The notes under the pieces were generated by a model. That model did no database searches. It was given only the letters and a program-made list of their open reading frames with translations, and had not been told where the DNA came from. This document shows positions 35,266-48,516 of a stretch of DNA of 64,000 nt, piece after piece. How positions within the stretch are numbered: position 1 is the first letter of the stretch; the number at the start of each line of letters is the position of its first letter. The DNA is from Armillaria gallica (taxonomy: Eukaryota; Basidiomycota; Agaricomycetes; Agaricales; Physalacriaceae), in NCBI GenBank assembly GCA_037576215.1, contig JBANDB010000012.1, forward strand, positions 930,001 through 994,000, read 5' to 3'. The position numbers were made by a program, and so were the translations under genes.

Positions 35266-35354
35266 TGACTCTTAGCTCGGTTGGTAGAACGCGTCACTAG
35301 TATTCGATCTGACCTTTTAATGACGAGGTCAGTCCTTCAAGTCGGCTAGAGGGA
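35266..35354 (+). pseudogene. Decayed tRNA-Thr(AGU)-like copy with intron
   Basis: Anticodon stem CGTCA/TGACG and AGT anticodon kept; the acceptor strand TGACTCT has mismatches with AGAGGGA. Its short intron (TTCGATCTGACCTTTT) is again unrelated. Confidence 0.55.
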
Positions 35355-36640
35355 GCTTTCTCTTGCAGACGCGCATTTTTATCTATCATCTAAGATCTTT
35401 CTAATTCCGTCACCCGACTTCTGAGTTGAAATCATCCTGGTCTAAGAATTTGACATATTTCAGTCTCTTGCGGGAGTCTTCATTCAGTTCTAAGCTGCCT
35501 CTCCACTAACCGGGCCATCAGAACTATAGATAGACAGCACGCGAGCCGCGTTGACTGATCTTCCTACTTTTCATCGTTGGTGGAGGTAAGCACGTCGTAC
35601 GTGGAAGGTGCGAGCTTCTTTGCTTCCGCTTGACACTGTGGCCCAAATATTGGATGAGTGCCTCTCAAGTCCGTCTTGTCTTCCCACTCCTTGGAGACTA
35701 AACACTCTCTCAGGTTCACCGCCGTGTCCTCTCACTCGCGCCTCCTTTTGTGTTACTCCGGGGGCCTTTGGGGTGCGCCTCTGAAAATTTTCTTTACTGG
35801 ACGGATCAACCGCTTCCTCCATCATGGCGAGACCACGCAGAGAAGCTTGCTTAGATTCGATCTAAAACCAAGATACGGTGCCCGCAAAGAGGATTAATCG
35901 AGAATACATATGATTCCGGTCCCCGTTCAATATACAGAACCTGGAATTTAGACGGCTAGTAATCTCTGTATGAATTGGGAAGGAAGTTGTGGGTACTCGG
36001 ATGTTGGATAACTACACTTCTGTCATGCGTGAACTTCTGCACGAAGGAAATGGGAGCGGCACTAGAAGAGATCCTTTGTACAGTTTTGTTCTAGCCATAA
36101 ACGGATTTCTCCACACTAAGATCTGATTTTACAACAGATGGAAACGCGTCTAAGGAAACATTTCTAGCTCCGCGAATTTCCCGGAGTCTCCGAGTCGGGG
36201 TCGTAAGGCTGCGCACCTCTGTTACTCAGATTGCATAGCCTAAGATCTCAGCGGCATCGATTTACTCACGGCCACGGCCACCCGTAGACGCAGAGCTATA
36301 CGGACCTGGAGCGGCATTATTTTTGGCTTTATAGACATCAATCCGAGTGCGTTGCTATACATGCAACGCCATCACACGAGGGGGCCTGGGTACCAGCCCT
36401 GCTACACGCTGTAAGGTCCGAAGAAAAACATACAATTCCCGAGGCTATCACGCTCCTATATAAGGCTGTATTCACTGTAGTCTACAGCAATCGTACAGCT
36501 TCCGTACCTGCGATCACCCCTCTCACGCCACTGCAGATGCCTTCTGGTTAAACGAGACCAGATTAAGACTGATGAATACCGCAAATAAAGCCAGTTCAAA
36601 GTATATTCAAGTGATAAAAATTCAAAACTAGGAAGAAAAA
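35355..36640 (+). repeat. Repeat body type 1, copy 3
   Basis: Same order as 29,773-30,740, diverging after about 35,980 and rejoining near 36,545. No gene supported. Confidence 0.65.
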
Positions 36641-36972
36641 AAAGACAACAAGATTCGATTTTGGTTTCCGCCGCCTGCAAGACGTACTACATGGTTGAAT
36701 TCTACTAGTACTTGTATTAGTATGCATAAGTCATCATAGAGAGGATTACGAATCCATGCTTCATAATCCCATTCAACCCGGGGAAGTTCCATAATAAGGT
36801 CCTAATAGTAAACGGCAAGTGCCACCATCATCATCGACAACTCATCGTATAACACGACATGGTCCGCCAAGCTGATGGGCCGGATCTAAGTCGCCCAAAA
36901 ATAATCCTTCCCGAGCACTCTGTAGAAAGTATTTCGGTGTACGGAATAATAGTCATCGTCGATAGCATATAA

Positions 36973-36978
36973 TATAAA
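36973..36978 (+). promoter_or_regulatory. TATA box of C4
   Basis: TATAAA, 96 bases before the C4 start. Confidence 0.45.
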
Positions 36979-37068
36979 CAGAATCGAACGATTTCACTGC
37001 TAGTCCACCAACACATCCCTCTTTTCAGCAGCGTCCTCAAAGTGTTTCTGCTCTAGAACCGTGGTACA

Positions 37069-38155
37069 ATGCTGAAAGCGACCATCGTTGAATTGATACT
37101 CTATGGTACCCATCTCACCTAGAACGGTGTCAGTGCTTACTCAAGTAATCTTAGCTATACACTCTGCTTTGGTGGTTGGTACATTCTGGAGAGTCGGTGC
37201 GTCTTTCTTCTCGATGCTTCAGCTGTACATGATCTCAAGGCCCGCCTTAGTGAGCCGCGATGAAGGCAGGAGTTGTTTCATTCGGTGCGCACTGGTCATC
37301 GTGATGTACCTCGTTGCAACTTCCCCCCTCTCCCTTCGATGGACATTCATCCAAGGCAACACCGACGACGAAACACGGGAAACCACATACATCTATTCTC
37401 GCGGATGGATCCTCTTGAGCTCGATGTCCTTCACGGTGGTTGTTTTGATCACGGAGTGCATTGTAGTGAGCAGATATCATTATACGTACCTGTCGGAAGG
37501 ACTTGACGCAGGCTCTCGTGTAGATCTGGTGGTGCTGGCTCTTCTCTGGCCGAAGATGGATGTTTGCTGTGATTCCAGGGATATGCGTCATTGTCGGAAC
37601 CAGTTGAGCTCGTTGATCTTATATCATCAAAAAATCAGAACTGATGTCAAACGTAGTTTTTGCAGGTATCGGTCTCTATCAGTTGACCGTTACACCCCCC
37701 TCAGACAACGCATGTGCTGCCCAAATTGATTGGACGCTCCCATATTTCTCTATGATGCTTGCCGTAGCACTGTTATGCATGCTGGTTACCTTATACCACA
37801 TGGTAATCAGTCCGCATATTGGGGGAAAAACCCTCCGGCTCTGGGTCAAGCTCATCGTCGAATCCTTATTATTGTTCACTGCGGCACCGGTTGCTTACAT
37901 CATGAGTGACATGCATACCACCTGTCCACTGCTTGGTGTGACCATGATTACTGTGAGCTGTAGCTCTATACGTTTTCTTCCCAGGTGCTCATATGTCATT
38001 GTCAGAGCTTGGCGCCTATTCTAGCCATTGCTCAGATACCAAGCGATACCGTGACGCCGACGCTGTGGCCTAGGCATTTTGAACTCCGTAGGCTGGGTAC
38101 AGAGGGCAATGCGGAATGGACATCTGGAGAAAATCGAGAGGACTTGGCCGTTTGA
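37069..38155 (+). CDS. C4: seven-helix membrane protein
   Basis: Spliced model: exons 37069-37105, 37155-37196, 37251-37465, 37524-37602, 37666-37952, 38006-38155; 810 coding bases, 269 aa, no internal stop. Introns are 49, 54, 58, 63 and 53 nt. The intron at 37603-37665 (donor GTTGAG, weak; ACTGAT branch; TTTTTGCAG) removes two in-frame stops. Helix positions and KLIVES at helix 6 match the family. The tail PRHFELRRLGTEGNAE is shared with C3. The open frame starting at 37103 is a false start inside intron 1: it reads through introns 1 and 2 in frame by chance. Confidence 0.72.
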
Positions 38156-38268
38156 TTTCAGGAAGCTGCGACCTAAAAGAGGTTATGTTTCTCATAGATT
38201 TTTTGATACCCTCACCGTCGTGTTTCACCACCTTTCTACGTGTTCCTACGATCTAGACCTTGTCCCGG

Positions 38269-38306
38269 TACACACACACACTACACTACACCACACCACA
38301 CCACCT
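38269..38306 (+). repeat. CA/CACAC microsatellite
   Basis: A run of ACACACACAC followed by CTACACTACACCACACCACACCACC, in the 3' flank of C4. Confidence 0.9.
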
Positions 38307-38384
38307 GACTCTGGATAGTCACTGCTCCCTTGACTTTATTTGGCTGTTTGTAGTCAGATTTTCTGTATCGATCGTTTCAAATTT

Positions 38385-38550
38385 TATAGATGTGCAATAA
38401 CGTTTTTCCTCTGAAAGGAGGACGGACACTTTTGGAACACATCAATGTAGTCAAAGCGCAGTCCAGCGAACTCGAAATCGGGCTTGCCAGGCCCTCAGTA
38501 ATGGACGCGACTTGGACAGTGACGCGACGCGATCATATCACGTCAATATC
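38385..38550 (+). repeat. Repeat V, copy 3
   Basis: Ends in GACGCGATCATATCACGTCAATATC as in copies 2 and 4. Confidence 0.6.
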
Positions 38551-39419
38551 AACTGTTCTTACATGTTATTGATTCGCCGCTCCGTGATTTGTGCTAGGCT
38601 CGAGCACCCTATAGCATACTATAGCATATGTGAATCTGAGATCCCCTCGGATGATTACTATTTTTTCAAGTGCAGACACGATCATGTTTCGGTATGCCGG
38701 TGCAGCGGATTAATGTACACTGTTTTCATTGTTGGAGAATCGTGACTGACACCTCGATTCGACGCCGAACCCTCCGCATAAATTTAGCAGTGTCTTCTTG
38801 GCGTCTTGCACGAGTGAGATTTATCTGTCATATTCTGTGCGCGTCTCCGCATGCTGCGCTTATATGGCTGGATCGGAACCTTGCCCGAGCGGTCTCCTCG
38901 TTCGGTTCCAAGGCCTTCTGCTATCTATCTTAACGAGGTCGTTATGAAACGTCTCCTCGTTTGATCCGAGGGTTTGCTCTATATGGAGAGCGTGTGCCAT
39001 AGTGATCTTTTTGGCCGAGGGAGTACTGTGTTGGTGGTTTGCAATGACTGCGGACAAGAACACAGTCCTTGTTAGGTACATGTCATATAATCTCCCCCAT
39101 TTTTGCCTCCGGACTTGCTATGTCCTAGTAGGGGAAGTGGGATATCTCGGAGTAAATGACAGAAAAAACTGGTAACTTCAAAAACCAGGAGCACTTCTCA
39201 CTGCTCGGAGGCCCTAGGCCGGTTGCTTCGAGTGAGATAATCTACTAATTTGATTCGCATTGCTAGCCATTATCTACATGACCAAGCTTTTGGCCCGGGA
39301 GAGGAGCCGTAGGCCAACTGGAATTCCACCTACTTGTTCGGTCAACTTGTTCGAGTCGGGGTCCTCTGATAGCACATTGTCATCTTGGTTTTATTGATAC
39401 TAGGTAGATTTCATTCTTA

Positions 39420-40600
39420 TGGGTATTTAGAAGGATGGTGACAAAAACGGAGGATAACCTTGAAAAGTTACCGGCGTGTTTAGATCACATGGTCGTGGGC
39501 CGTGGGAAAGTTCCATAACCAGTTTAGCGCGGCGTGTTCAACTTTCTCAAACAAGACGACATGGTCAATCTCTTCTATACGTTTGCTCCGGACTACAGCC
39601 TCTATCCGCCTCACGCAGTACTTGATGCTATGGCCATATCATACAAGACTTCGAGTGAGATGCACTCTGCCAAGATTGTCGGGGAGGACACAGACTGGAT
39701 AGGCAATGAAGGTGCGTGCATTGTTCTTTCGGCGTTAAGCTGTCGCTTGAAGCTACTTTAGCTGTCTAAGTCAACGCCGTTACTTCTATGCTAGTAACCG
39801 TAACCATGGCCGAAGCTGGAGGATTTCCTTGAATCAGCGCTTTCTAGAATCGTAGCTGTCGATGCAGAGTTGGTAGTGTAGGTACGGGCCTTCGTTTCGA
39901 CGTCTTGCTTATTTCGTGTTTGCAGGTCCTGATGCCTGCTTTGCACCATGGGCGATCCCTCGTGTGTCTCTCGAATCTGGCTCGACTAATTCATATCAAA
40001 CAATGCACTCTTCGATCGGTCTAAGTCTATGGTATGACGACGTCCTTCTCTAAGCGGATGCTGATCGACCGTACGCATGCGGTGTGAGTTATCTCGATCC
40101 ATAGGGTGCGTTCCTGCTTCCGCTTCCCTTTCAGTGCTAAAGTTTCTCTCTACAGATCAGAAGACCGGACACGACACGCAAAGGATTGTGGTCTACTAGG
40201 GTATGCACCTAGCGGGGTCCGTCCACCTCATCTCATTCGAACCACATCGGTCTCCTAAAGACATCCCCCCAGAATTGTGTGCCCTGAGTTGCTTGTCCAC
40301 TGTGTTTACCCTGGTATCGTTCATAAAGACGGCTTTGCCAGTATCACGCCGAAATATGAGAGCATCACTGTGGCATTATGGTGTAACGGGCTTGCAGACT
40401 CGGGCAAGTTTCGTTATTTCTGGTTCGATCCCAGCTAATGTCATGCATGGGCTATATGACGGCCTTTTTCTTCGGAATAATCGTGGATTTAGCAGAAACA
40501 ACTAAAAGTTGCATCGTTCTGTAAATGAAACACGTGGTGATGATTGATATCTTTGTCTTCGCCATACAATATCATCTCTTTCGTAGTCTAGCAGCTCTCT
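39420..40600 (+). repeat. Diverged partial copy of segment A/B
   Basis: Follows the order of 11.05-12.2 kb: AGATCACATGGTCGT near 39,482, core repeat near 39,650, TCCTTCTCTAAGCGGATGCT near 40,040, then S2f. Clearly older than the A/B pair. No gene supported here or in 38,600-39,400, which resembles 10.0-10.9 kb. Confidence 0.65.
40363..40443 (+). repeat. tRNA-derived segment S2f
   Basis: A-box-like TGGTGTAACGGG and B-box GGTTCGATCCC, ends AGCTAATGTCA. Confidence 0.45.
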
Positions 40601-41870
40601 TTGCTGTTGGAGGCTCATGCTCATGTCACCTGTCGGTGCCCCGAGTTTCCAAGTCTCTTTTTGGATAGGATAATCCTTTGCTTCTTTACCAGGCACATTT
40701 ACCTACTCGCAGTACCTCCCTCGTTTCTACCCTCTGTTCGTTGGACGCGTCGCCGTCACTGTCTCAGAAAAGATGCTGCATTTGATAGCACCACTTCATT
40801 CTCGAGCCGACTGTCGTTCTATCCTTCCGAGACTGTTCATATCCGCACGGACTGCCAGTGCTCGTTCAACTTCAGCGACTGCTATAGTAAAGTCGGGCGA
40901 AGCTTATTTTTCTCTCCCTGTGTACTTGTTTGTCACACGCATACTTTCATCTTGTGCTGACAGTAGCACGGCCGAGGTGCAATCGTCTTTTCATTCGTTT
41001 CGTGTCAAATCTCTGATTTTGCCTCTACAGAGCTTAGACAGGCGTGTTTTTAGTCCTTCTCACCCTGCATATTCATCCTCGATGTCGATGTCCGACAGCT
41101 GCCGGTGGTGGTCTGGTGTCGGCTTCGGTGTCTTCTCTTCCTTCTTCTTTCGCTTCTGTATTCACCCTCACCATCGTCCACCTCACGCAAATCAGTGGTG
41201 GTGCGCGTAACCTTGTTTGAGTTCTCATCTTTTGTTGGATATCTATATTAGGCGACCCTCATCTCTATCTAAATACTGTCCCCTCTCATTCCTCCCTGTT
41301 AATTACATATAACCCTGCTCGGGTATTTCGCGACGTTATGTGCATCACTCCATGGCATGATGGCGGATCTGGACTGCGCCAATAGCTTGTTCGATTCTAG
41401 CTTGTGCCACTATACCCTGACCGGCAAGATTTTTCCTGCTCCATGCTTGGACCTATTGCTTGAATTCTTGCGTACTAGTACAATTCCTTCGAGCACTGTT
41501 GGTAGAGAACCCCATTAGGATTCATTTCGATGAAAGCTTCGATGACGAGGTCTGTACGAACTCAACTGTCATGACATATCAGTATTCCGAATCGATAACT
41601 CTGTAGTTCTGTTACATCTGCGGCTCAGGTATGTAAGACAGAACTGTTTACGAGCAGGACAGCTGACTGCGTGTTTAGCAGTTGGCCTGCGATTCCCATT
41701 TGCTCTCCCTCGTCCCAACTAAAACTCTCATTGTCACCGTCATTCCTGATGTACGTGTTGTCTGGCCATGCTGTTGGATAACACAGCATTGTTGCATCGG
41801 GAATCGGGACTGCACGCTTGTTCGATTATATACGAAATAAGCTTTTGTTACAATTTGATCGTAGCCTTTA
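40600..41870. other. No gene supported
   Basis: Open frames of 119 and 145 aa near 40.6-41.2 kb are Ser/Phe-rich and overlap each other in two frames. A GTTCAACTTCAGCGACTGCTAT piece near 40,863 resembles the GTTCGATTCCAGCGACTGC block of the K upstream region. Nothing else is recognisable. Confidence 0.35.
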
Positions 41871-41876
41871 AAATTC

Positions 41877-41953
41877 CTAGTAGTAGCTCAATTAGGGCGC
41901 GTCACTAGTATCTTGTTCATGGCAAGGTCAGTCGTTCAAGTCGACTAGAGGGA
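41877..41953 (+). pseudogene. Decayed tRNA-Thr(AGU)-like copy
   Basis: Keeps GCGCGTCACTAGTA, AAGGTCAGTCGTTCAAGTCG and TAGAGGGA, but the 5' acceptor strand and D arm are eroded (TAGTAGCTCAATTAG). Confidence 0.55.
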
Positions 41954-42455
41954 ATACGGAATCGATACGTGGCTCACCTTTTTGGCTCGCAATAAAATCG
42001 GTTTTATCGTCTGCTTGTGGATCTCGACTATGGTACACTGATTGAGATAGACATGGCTTTGGAGTTGTTTGTTCGAATACGTGCCAATGGTTGATGCTCA
42101 TTATGTCGCTGCTGTATTTGGGGAGATCACCGTCACCGTCTTCTCGGCCTCTATCTTTGCATAGGAGACTTGAATATGATTTCTGGCTCAGATATATAAA
42201 CACGCTCGTGTCCCCCTCATCTAGACATGGTGTATTTAAAGTTACTTACTGGTAGTGACTCTTGCACTGCCCTGAGAGACCCATACGTGGAATACCGGAC
42301 CTTTCGACTTGGATTAAATAGTACTCGGTACTAGGAAGCAGACAATGTATTTAATAAAAGATTTCGCGACCAGCACATGCCCTACCTAGCTTCGGTAGTG
42401 TAAACAAGAGAGGGAGAAATATAACGGTGAGGGTATCTACTGAATCTACTATCTA

Positions 42456-42848
42456 CAGTAATCAACCGGTCTTCTGTACGCCACCACTCCTTTGTACACC
42501 ATATAGAACATCATTTCTTGGATATTCTTAGGTGATCTTGGTGCTTAAAATTTAGTATAAAATTCATGCTTCAAATTGAGATACTTTCCAGGTCTGTACG
42601 TGCATTCTGTGAATTGTGGTGGGCCTCCGAAGTCAGGACTCGGAATATATTATGTAAGACCATTCATTTGTACACCCGTAAATCATTCACTGCGCCTCAG
42701 AATGTTATTCTAAAATCGTGAAAATATTTATGTAGCATCTACAGCAATATAGAAAACTCTTATGCCAGACAGAATTATAGGGAACAGCTGATGAGGAATT
42801 AAAAATCCGATATTAAGATTTGATGTACAGAAGACCGGTTGATAACTG
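42456..42848. mobile_element. Tc1/mariner-like MITE, 393 bp
   Basis: Terminal inverted repeats of about 24 bases with one mismatch, starting CAGT(A/T)ATCAACCGGTCTTC on each strand. TA dinucleotides flank it (42454-42455 and 42849-42850), the usual Tc1/mariner target duplication. The inside is AT-rich and has no coding capacity. Confidence 0.8.
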
Positions 42849-43000
42849 TATAATAATCATAGCTGTTTTTTTTTCAAACTGTAGCTTCCTAAAGTCTAGT
42901 GGCCAAATCTTCTTTGATTTCACCCGCATTACACGGTGTTGTCCTGAACTTCGAAAGGGAACAATCACGGACATTTATGCATCGTCGCATCGCTTGATAC

Positions 43001-43992
43001 TCAAGCGATGGCCAGGATAGTCGTCAAACCCTTGCGATGACATATTAGCGCCTATAGGAGAAAGCATCAAGCTAAAGCTCACGGTACACATGGTCACATC
43101 AAGCACTGGACAACTCGTACCCATGCCGCTCTTGATGTAAATAGCCAACAAAATCATCGGTCCCACAGCAAATAATAATGAGGACTCGACGATGATGTTG
43201 ATCCAAAGCCGGCGGGTCCTCCTCCCAATGCATGGATCTATTACGATGCAATATAAGATGACTAGCGTGCATAACGTTGTTACAGCAAGCGACATAGAGT
43301 AGTAGGGGAGCATCTAATCGACTCGGGCTGCACATGTGTTTCCTGGGGACGGCGAAGTGATCATTTCATAGAGACCAAACCTGCAAAAACTGGGCTGATT
43401 GTTACTTATATTTGAGGACGAGAATGACGAAAGGGGCGCACTCGATCCGATGATGGTGCATAGTCCTGGAATAACAGCAAACATCCATTTACGACCAGAG
43501 AGGAACCAGCATCACCAGATCTACATGATAGGCTGCGTCAAATCCATTCCAACAGATGGATATAATGACGCTCGCCTACCACAATGCAATTTGTGATGAG
43601 AATATTTGCCATGAAGGATGTCGAGCTCAAGAGGATCCACCCGGGCGAATAAACGTAGGTAGTCTCCTGCGTGCCGTCAACTCTTTCTTGGACGAATATC
43701 GGTTGGACGGCGAGAGGGGATGTCACGATGAGGTACACCACGATAACCAGTCCACACCGGACGAAACGACTTCTGCCTTTATCACGGACCACTAAGGCTG
43801 GAATTAGTATGGTGTATAGTGGATAAGGCCTAAGGCGTCAAGACGAAAGACGCACCAACTATCCAGACCGTACCAACCACCAAAGCAGCGTGTGTCGCTG
43901 TACAGAATGGCATGGCTTGAGAAAGCACCAACACAGTTTCGGAGGAGCAGCGCACCATAGAGTAGCAATTCAACAAAGATCACATTCAGCAT
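43001..43992 (-). pseudogene. C5: seven-helix gene, inactivated
   Basis: Exons corresponding to the family: 43992-43956, 43898-43857, 43791-43580, 43520-43442, then from 43380 down. Introns 1 and 2 are intact (the second has a perfect ACTAAT branch). Exon 4 opens ATC TGG TGA, where C1 and C4 read TGG TGG, so a Trp codon is a stop. A second Trp codon (GAT TGG in paralogues) is TAG near 43,319. One base is missing just after the fifth intron site. A TATA box remains upstream. Both stops are G-to-A changes in TGG codons. Confidence 0.8.
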
Positions 43993-44071
43993 TGTAGCAC
44001 GGTTCTAGGACCAGATCTTTGCTGATAAGAAGGATGGGTTGGTGAACTAGTGAAACCCTCATTTGTGTTCC

Positions 44072-44079
44072 CTTTTATA
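44072..44079 (-). promoter_or_regulatory. TATA box of C5
   Basis: TATAAAAG on the minus strand, 80 bases before the C5 start codon. It is intact although the gene is broken. Confidence 0.5.
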
Positions 44080-45092
44080 ATGGATTGACATCAATTAGAG
44101 AGAATAACCGCCCCCAAACTCGGCAACCATCCGGATTACCGAGATCTTCCCGATCTGGATATACCCCCGCTGCCTACCAGGTGATCGCAGTTACCGAAGG
44201 GGCAAAGTTCAAACTGACACCTGGAGACATTTTTGGGGTCACACTTTTGTGACATTGGACTTTCCTTCTCAACGAAGACGACATTGTCAAGCTCTTTCAT
44301 ACGCTCGCAGGCTTGTAGCCTCGCGATGGATTCGATAATGGTCATATCCCACAAGGCTCCGAGTGAGGCGCACTCCAGGATTGTTTGGGACAAACGCTAA
44401 AGTCGGACGCAGTGTGGATAAACGATAGAGGTGGGTGTATTGTTCTCTTGACATTGGGGCATCACTGACTTTAACTGTCCAGGTCGACCTCCTTACCTCT
44501 GTGTTCATAACCGTAACCATGACTGAAGCTGGAAGAATTCCTTGACGAGATGCGCATTGGTTCCCAGCGCTTACCCAGAATCGTAGCTGTTGATCTAGGG
44601 TTGGTAGTGGACATACGTGCATCGTTTCTTTCGTTTTGATGTCTTACTGATTTCGTGTTGAGGTTCTGAACCACCGGAGGCCGCGCGCGCCTCTCTCAAA
44701 TCAGTGTCACATGCACACTCGACCAGTTCATATTTCATAACAGTCTTCGTTCAATCCAGGTCTATCGCATGAAGACGTCCTTCTCTAAGCGGATGCTAGC
44801 TGGTTCATGCGGTGTGAGACATCTCGACCTATTTGGTGCGTCACTGTCTCTGCTTTCCTTTCGGCGCTAACATCCCTCTCTACAGGTCCTCCTCTGACTG
44901 CGCATATATGACACGAGACGCAAAGGGCTGTAGTCTACTAGCGTGTGTATCTAGCAGGGTCCATCCGTTTGTCCCCTTTGAACCATATCGCCTCTCTTCG
45001 AACTGGCGAGCTCTCGCTTGATCGTCCGCCGCCGTTTCCCGAGTGTGGTCCATAGGGATGGATTGGCCGATATGTTCACGCTGAACTATCAG

Positions 45093-45170
45093 ACGATTAT
45101 CGTAGCATGATGGTGTAACAGGCGAGGAGGCTCGGGCATGTTACGCTATTTCTGGTTCGATCCGTGTGAT
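45093..45170 (+). repeat. tRNA-derived segment S2g
   Basis: Partner of S2a; B-box GGTTCGATCC kept. Confidence 0.45.
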
Positions 45171-45916
45171 GATAACGAAGCGAATAATTATGCATTTCAC
45201 TGGCAGACGCTCCATTGTACTGCAACTAGTCGCATAGTGACGACTGATACCCTCGTACGCGTCTCCGCCTTGTAAAACTGTCTCTTTCGCAGTCTGGCAG
45301 CTCTTTTTTCCTACCGAATGCTCGTGTCACAATCTCATTCGACTATCATTTCCGCCCTTGGCAGTGGTCTTTTTTCCGGTAAATCCAAGGATGCTCACCG
45401 AGTCCTGATTCCGCGATGAAGCTAAGTTGAAGTTTGAAGGTGCTCGTCTCTCTTTCGATGCTAGGATGCGACTGACTTTAGCTCTCTAGGTCAACCCATG
45501 TGCCCGATAAATCATAACCCCCAAGTAAATAGAATGTGGAGTATCCGTTCAAGAGATGTGCGCTGATTTTCGGTACTGTTGGAAATGATACCGGAAGTAT
45601 GAGCATTGTTTCTTTCGCTTTGACGTCTCGCTGATTCAGTGGTTCAATCCAAGTCTATTACATCAAATCGCCTTTGTCCATGCGGAAGGTCCTTGCTATA
45701 GATATTCCTCCATAGGCACTGATATGACATAAGACTGGGATTGCAATCAACCGGTCTGCATCTAAGGTTTGTCCTCCTCATCTCCTTGATAGCGTATTCG
45801 CTGAGCTTCTAATAATGACCCCTTAGAACTGGTATGGTACGTCTTTCCCCAGCCTGTACCCTCGTGTCCTCTTGGGCGCAATCATTGATGGACGAGGAGC
45901 CTCCATATGGTGGGAT

Positions 45917-45986
45917 TGTCGTAGCATCATGGTGCAATGGGCAGGAGGGCCTATCCTCTTTCTGGTTCGATTCCAGATAATGACAT
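45917..45986 (+). repeat. tRNA-derived segment S2h
   Basis: Partner of S2b; A-box-like TGGTGCAATGGG and B-box GGTTCGATTCC kept. Confidence 0.45.
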
Positions 45987-47929
45987 AGACAGGAGATTCC
46001 CAAAGTTTTCCCGCCTTCATTGTGGAAAACGCGTGGATGCTACAGTAGAAGGCATAATACCTTTCCACTTTCCATCTTTGTACCTAAAATGATCTCTGAC
46101 TACCTGTTTTACTAAATACTGAATGCTTGTCTTTCTCTTTTTTTGCCCTTTGTGCAACACCCGGTTAGTGGGCGTCTTTTCGCTGGGATCACAGATTGCG
46201 AGGCATGTTTGTTGTGGCTGCTCAAGTTCACTTCACGGGTTCGTCGGTTGTCGTATCCATCCCTGCAACTCCGCCCTCAGAGCAGACCTGTGTAACCTAT
46301 TCTTACTCATTGTGGGGACCCATCTAGGACCCATCACAGGTTTGTCGACTCCATGTTTCGGTGCATCTTTCCGGCTAGACAACCTTTCTTAGGACACAGA
46401 TTTCGAGGTACCGATTTTCTTCCTTGTCAAGTTTAGAGATGTTTTCTTATTTGCGATGTCTGCTAGGAACGTGGTGGATGTAGGACAAGCATTACTGACT
46501 CGCCGCTCCATGATTTGCCTTAGGCTGGAGCACCACATATATAAATCTGATATGATTGCTATTCTTCTAGTGCAGACATCATCTTGTTTGGATACGATGC
46601 AACAATTTTTTGTTTTTTTGGAGATTCATGACTGACACTTCGATTCGACATTGAATTTAGCAAGTGTCCGTATCGTATCAATGAGATTTCTGTCATATTC
46701 TGCGTGTGTCTCAGCATACTGCGCTCATATAGCTCGATCAGAACCCTGTCCAAGTAGCCTCCTCGTTCGATTCCAGGACCTGCTATCTTCTGAAGCATCG
46801 AAGATGTCACTTTTTTGGCCTACGAGGGTGTTCTGTCGGAGCACTTACTGACTGAAATACAGTCCTTAGCTACAAGCTTAGCCGACAGAAAGCAAACTGG
46901 CGAGGCGAAATAAGAAAAAGAGTAGGTGATGGGAATGAAAACTCTGCAGCTACATTTTCCAGAAAATATGATACACAGTTGGCGAGTGGCTACCTTCTTC
47001 AGAGATATCTACTATGTCCTGTCGATATCGCCTGTACTATTTCACTACGCTCTGACTTTTCGTTAAGAAAACCGTCACCCCAGTGCAGTCCGTGTGGCGT
47101 GTCAGTCGATTGCTCAATCCACTATCCAGTAAGGCCAGGCTTCGTTGACCCGCCTCTTCATTCGCATACAGACCGCTTCTCTTCAGCATTTCTTTTGAGT
47201 TCAGGAGTTGAACGTTGAACGTTCTGAACCCTGAGGAATTGGTACGAGTAGAGGAAAGACTTATTTAGTAACCAGGAGCACATCTCTACTGCTCGGACTA
47301 GTCGCTTCGAAAACGCTTTCCAATTAGAGCCGTAGGCAACCGGCACTTATTCGCGTCTACCCTCGTTCGATTCGGGGTCCTCGCTGTTAGGTGATAAAGT
47401 TGTTTTATTATTATTTTTCGACTTGATGCGGATAGTAGACCAGAACGAGGACGGCGACCAAAAACGGACTGGGATCTCGGAGGGAAGCAAGACCACTGCT
47501 AGACCTAAACCGTGCTGAAATCACATGATCGTTACAAGGGTTGGGCCGTGGGAAAGAAAGTACTTCATGACTCTCCCTTCTACGCTTTCCCAGGTTCCAG
47601 CTCGTGCCAGAGCCTTTGACGATTAGCCATAGTATCCCATAATTCTCAAAGTGGGGAGCCTGACGCCCCAAATCGGATGCAGTATGGATGGGCCTGCGTT
47701 CGGTTTCCTTTCCATGTTGGGCGACATTACGAATTTTAGATGCCCGAGTCAATGCCCTTGCCTGCACTGTGTGGCTAATGAATCAATATTGAATGTGAAC
47801 CTGGGGGTCTTCCTACGCTCGTGTCTGGCGGGCGACCGTCTATATACATTCTAGCAGCTTTCGTCAGCCACTCCAAGTCTAGCGCGGCGCCGGCATTGAA
47901 TTGACATGTACACTGTAATCCATGTTGAT

Positions 47930-48006
47930 TGGACATTATGGCGCAATGGCAAGGAAGCATGGGCAAGTTGTGGTATTTCTGGTTCGATTCCAGCTAATGT
48001 CATATA
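47930..48006 (+). repeat. tRNA-derived segment S2i
   Basis: Partner of S2c. The ends GACATTA and TAATGTC pair over seven bases, the best acceptor-like stem in the S2 set. Confidence 0.5.
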
Positions 48007-48516
48007 GGTCATTCCATGCCCGAATCTTTTTCTTGGCGGCAAACACTGCATTGTGCTGCAATGGTGATGCGGTGTCGATTGATATCCTCGTATTCACCAT
48101 GCAAATTATCTCTTTCGTAGACTCGTATCATAAATGCCTCTGCGTCAAATCTTGGCATATCATATAGAGGCGTCTTTCTCTAAGCAGGTGTAGGTCTGTC
48201 TTTCGTAAGCATGAGTTGTCTCGATCTATACGTAGTACTGCTTCCACTTTCCTTTTAGCATGTTCTCGTGCTAATATCCTCTCTACAGATCTTGCTCCAT
48301 CCGCATATATATGGCACACGACTGGACACTATGAGTAAAGGACTGTTCTATTGGTATATGCAGCTACTGTATGGTTTGTTCTCCTCATCTACTTTGAGCC
48401 GCATCAGCCGGGGTGCTAGTAATATCTCCTTAGATCTAACGTGATACATATTTTCACCGCCATGTTCTCTTGGGCGCAAAGAACGGTGAACAAGTGCTGG
48501 CTGATTTATGAAGGGA

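Noticed and set aside
37103..37729. 208-aa protein starting MVPISPRTVS
   Set aside because: Its start lies at the end of C4 exon 1 and it reads introns 1 and 2 as coding. In C1, C2, C5 and C6 the same reading ends in stops.
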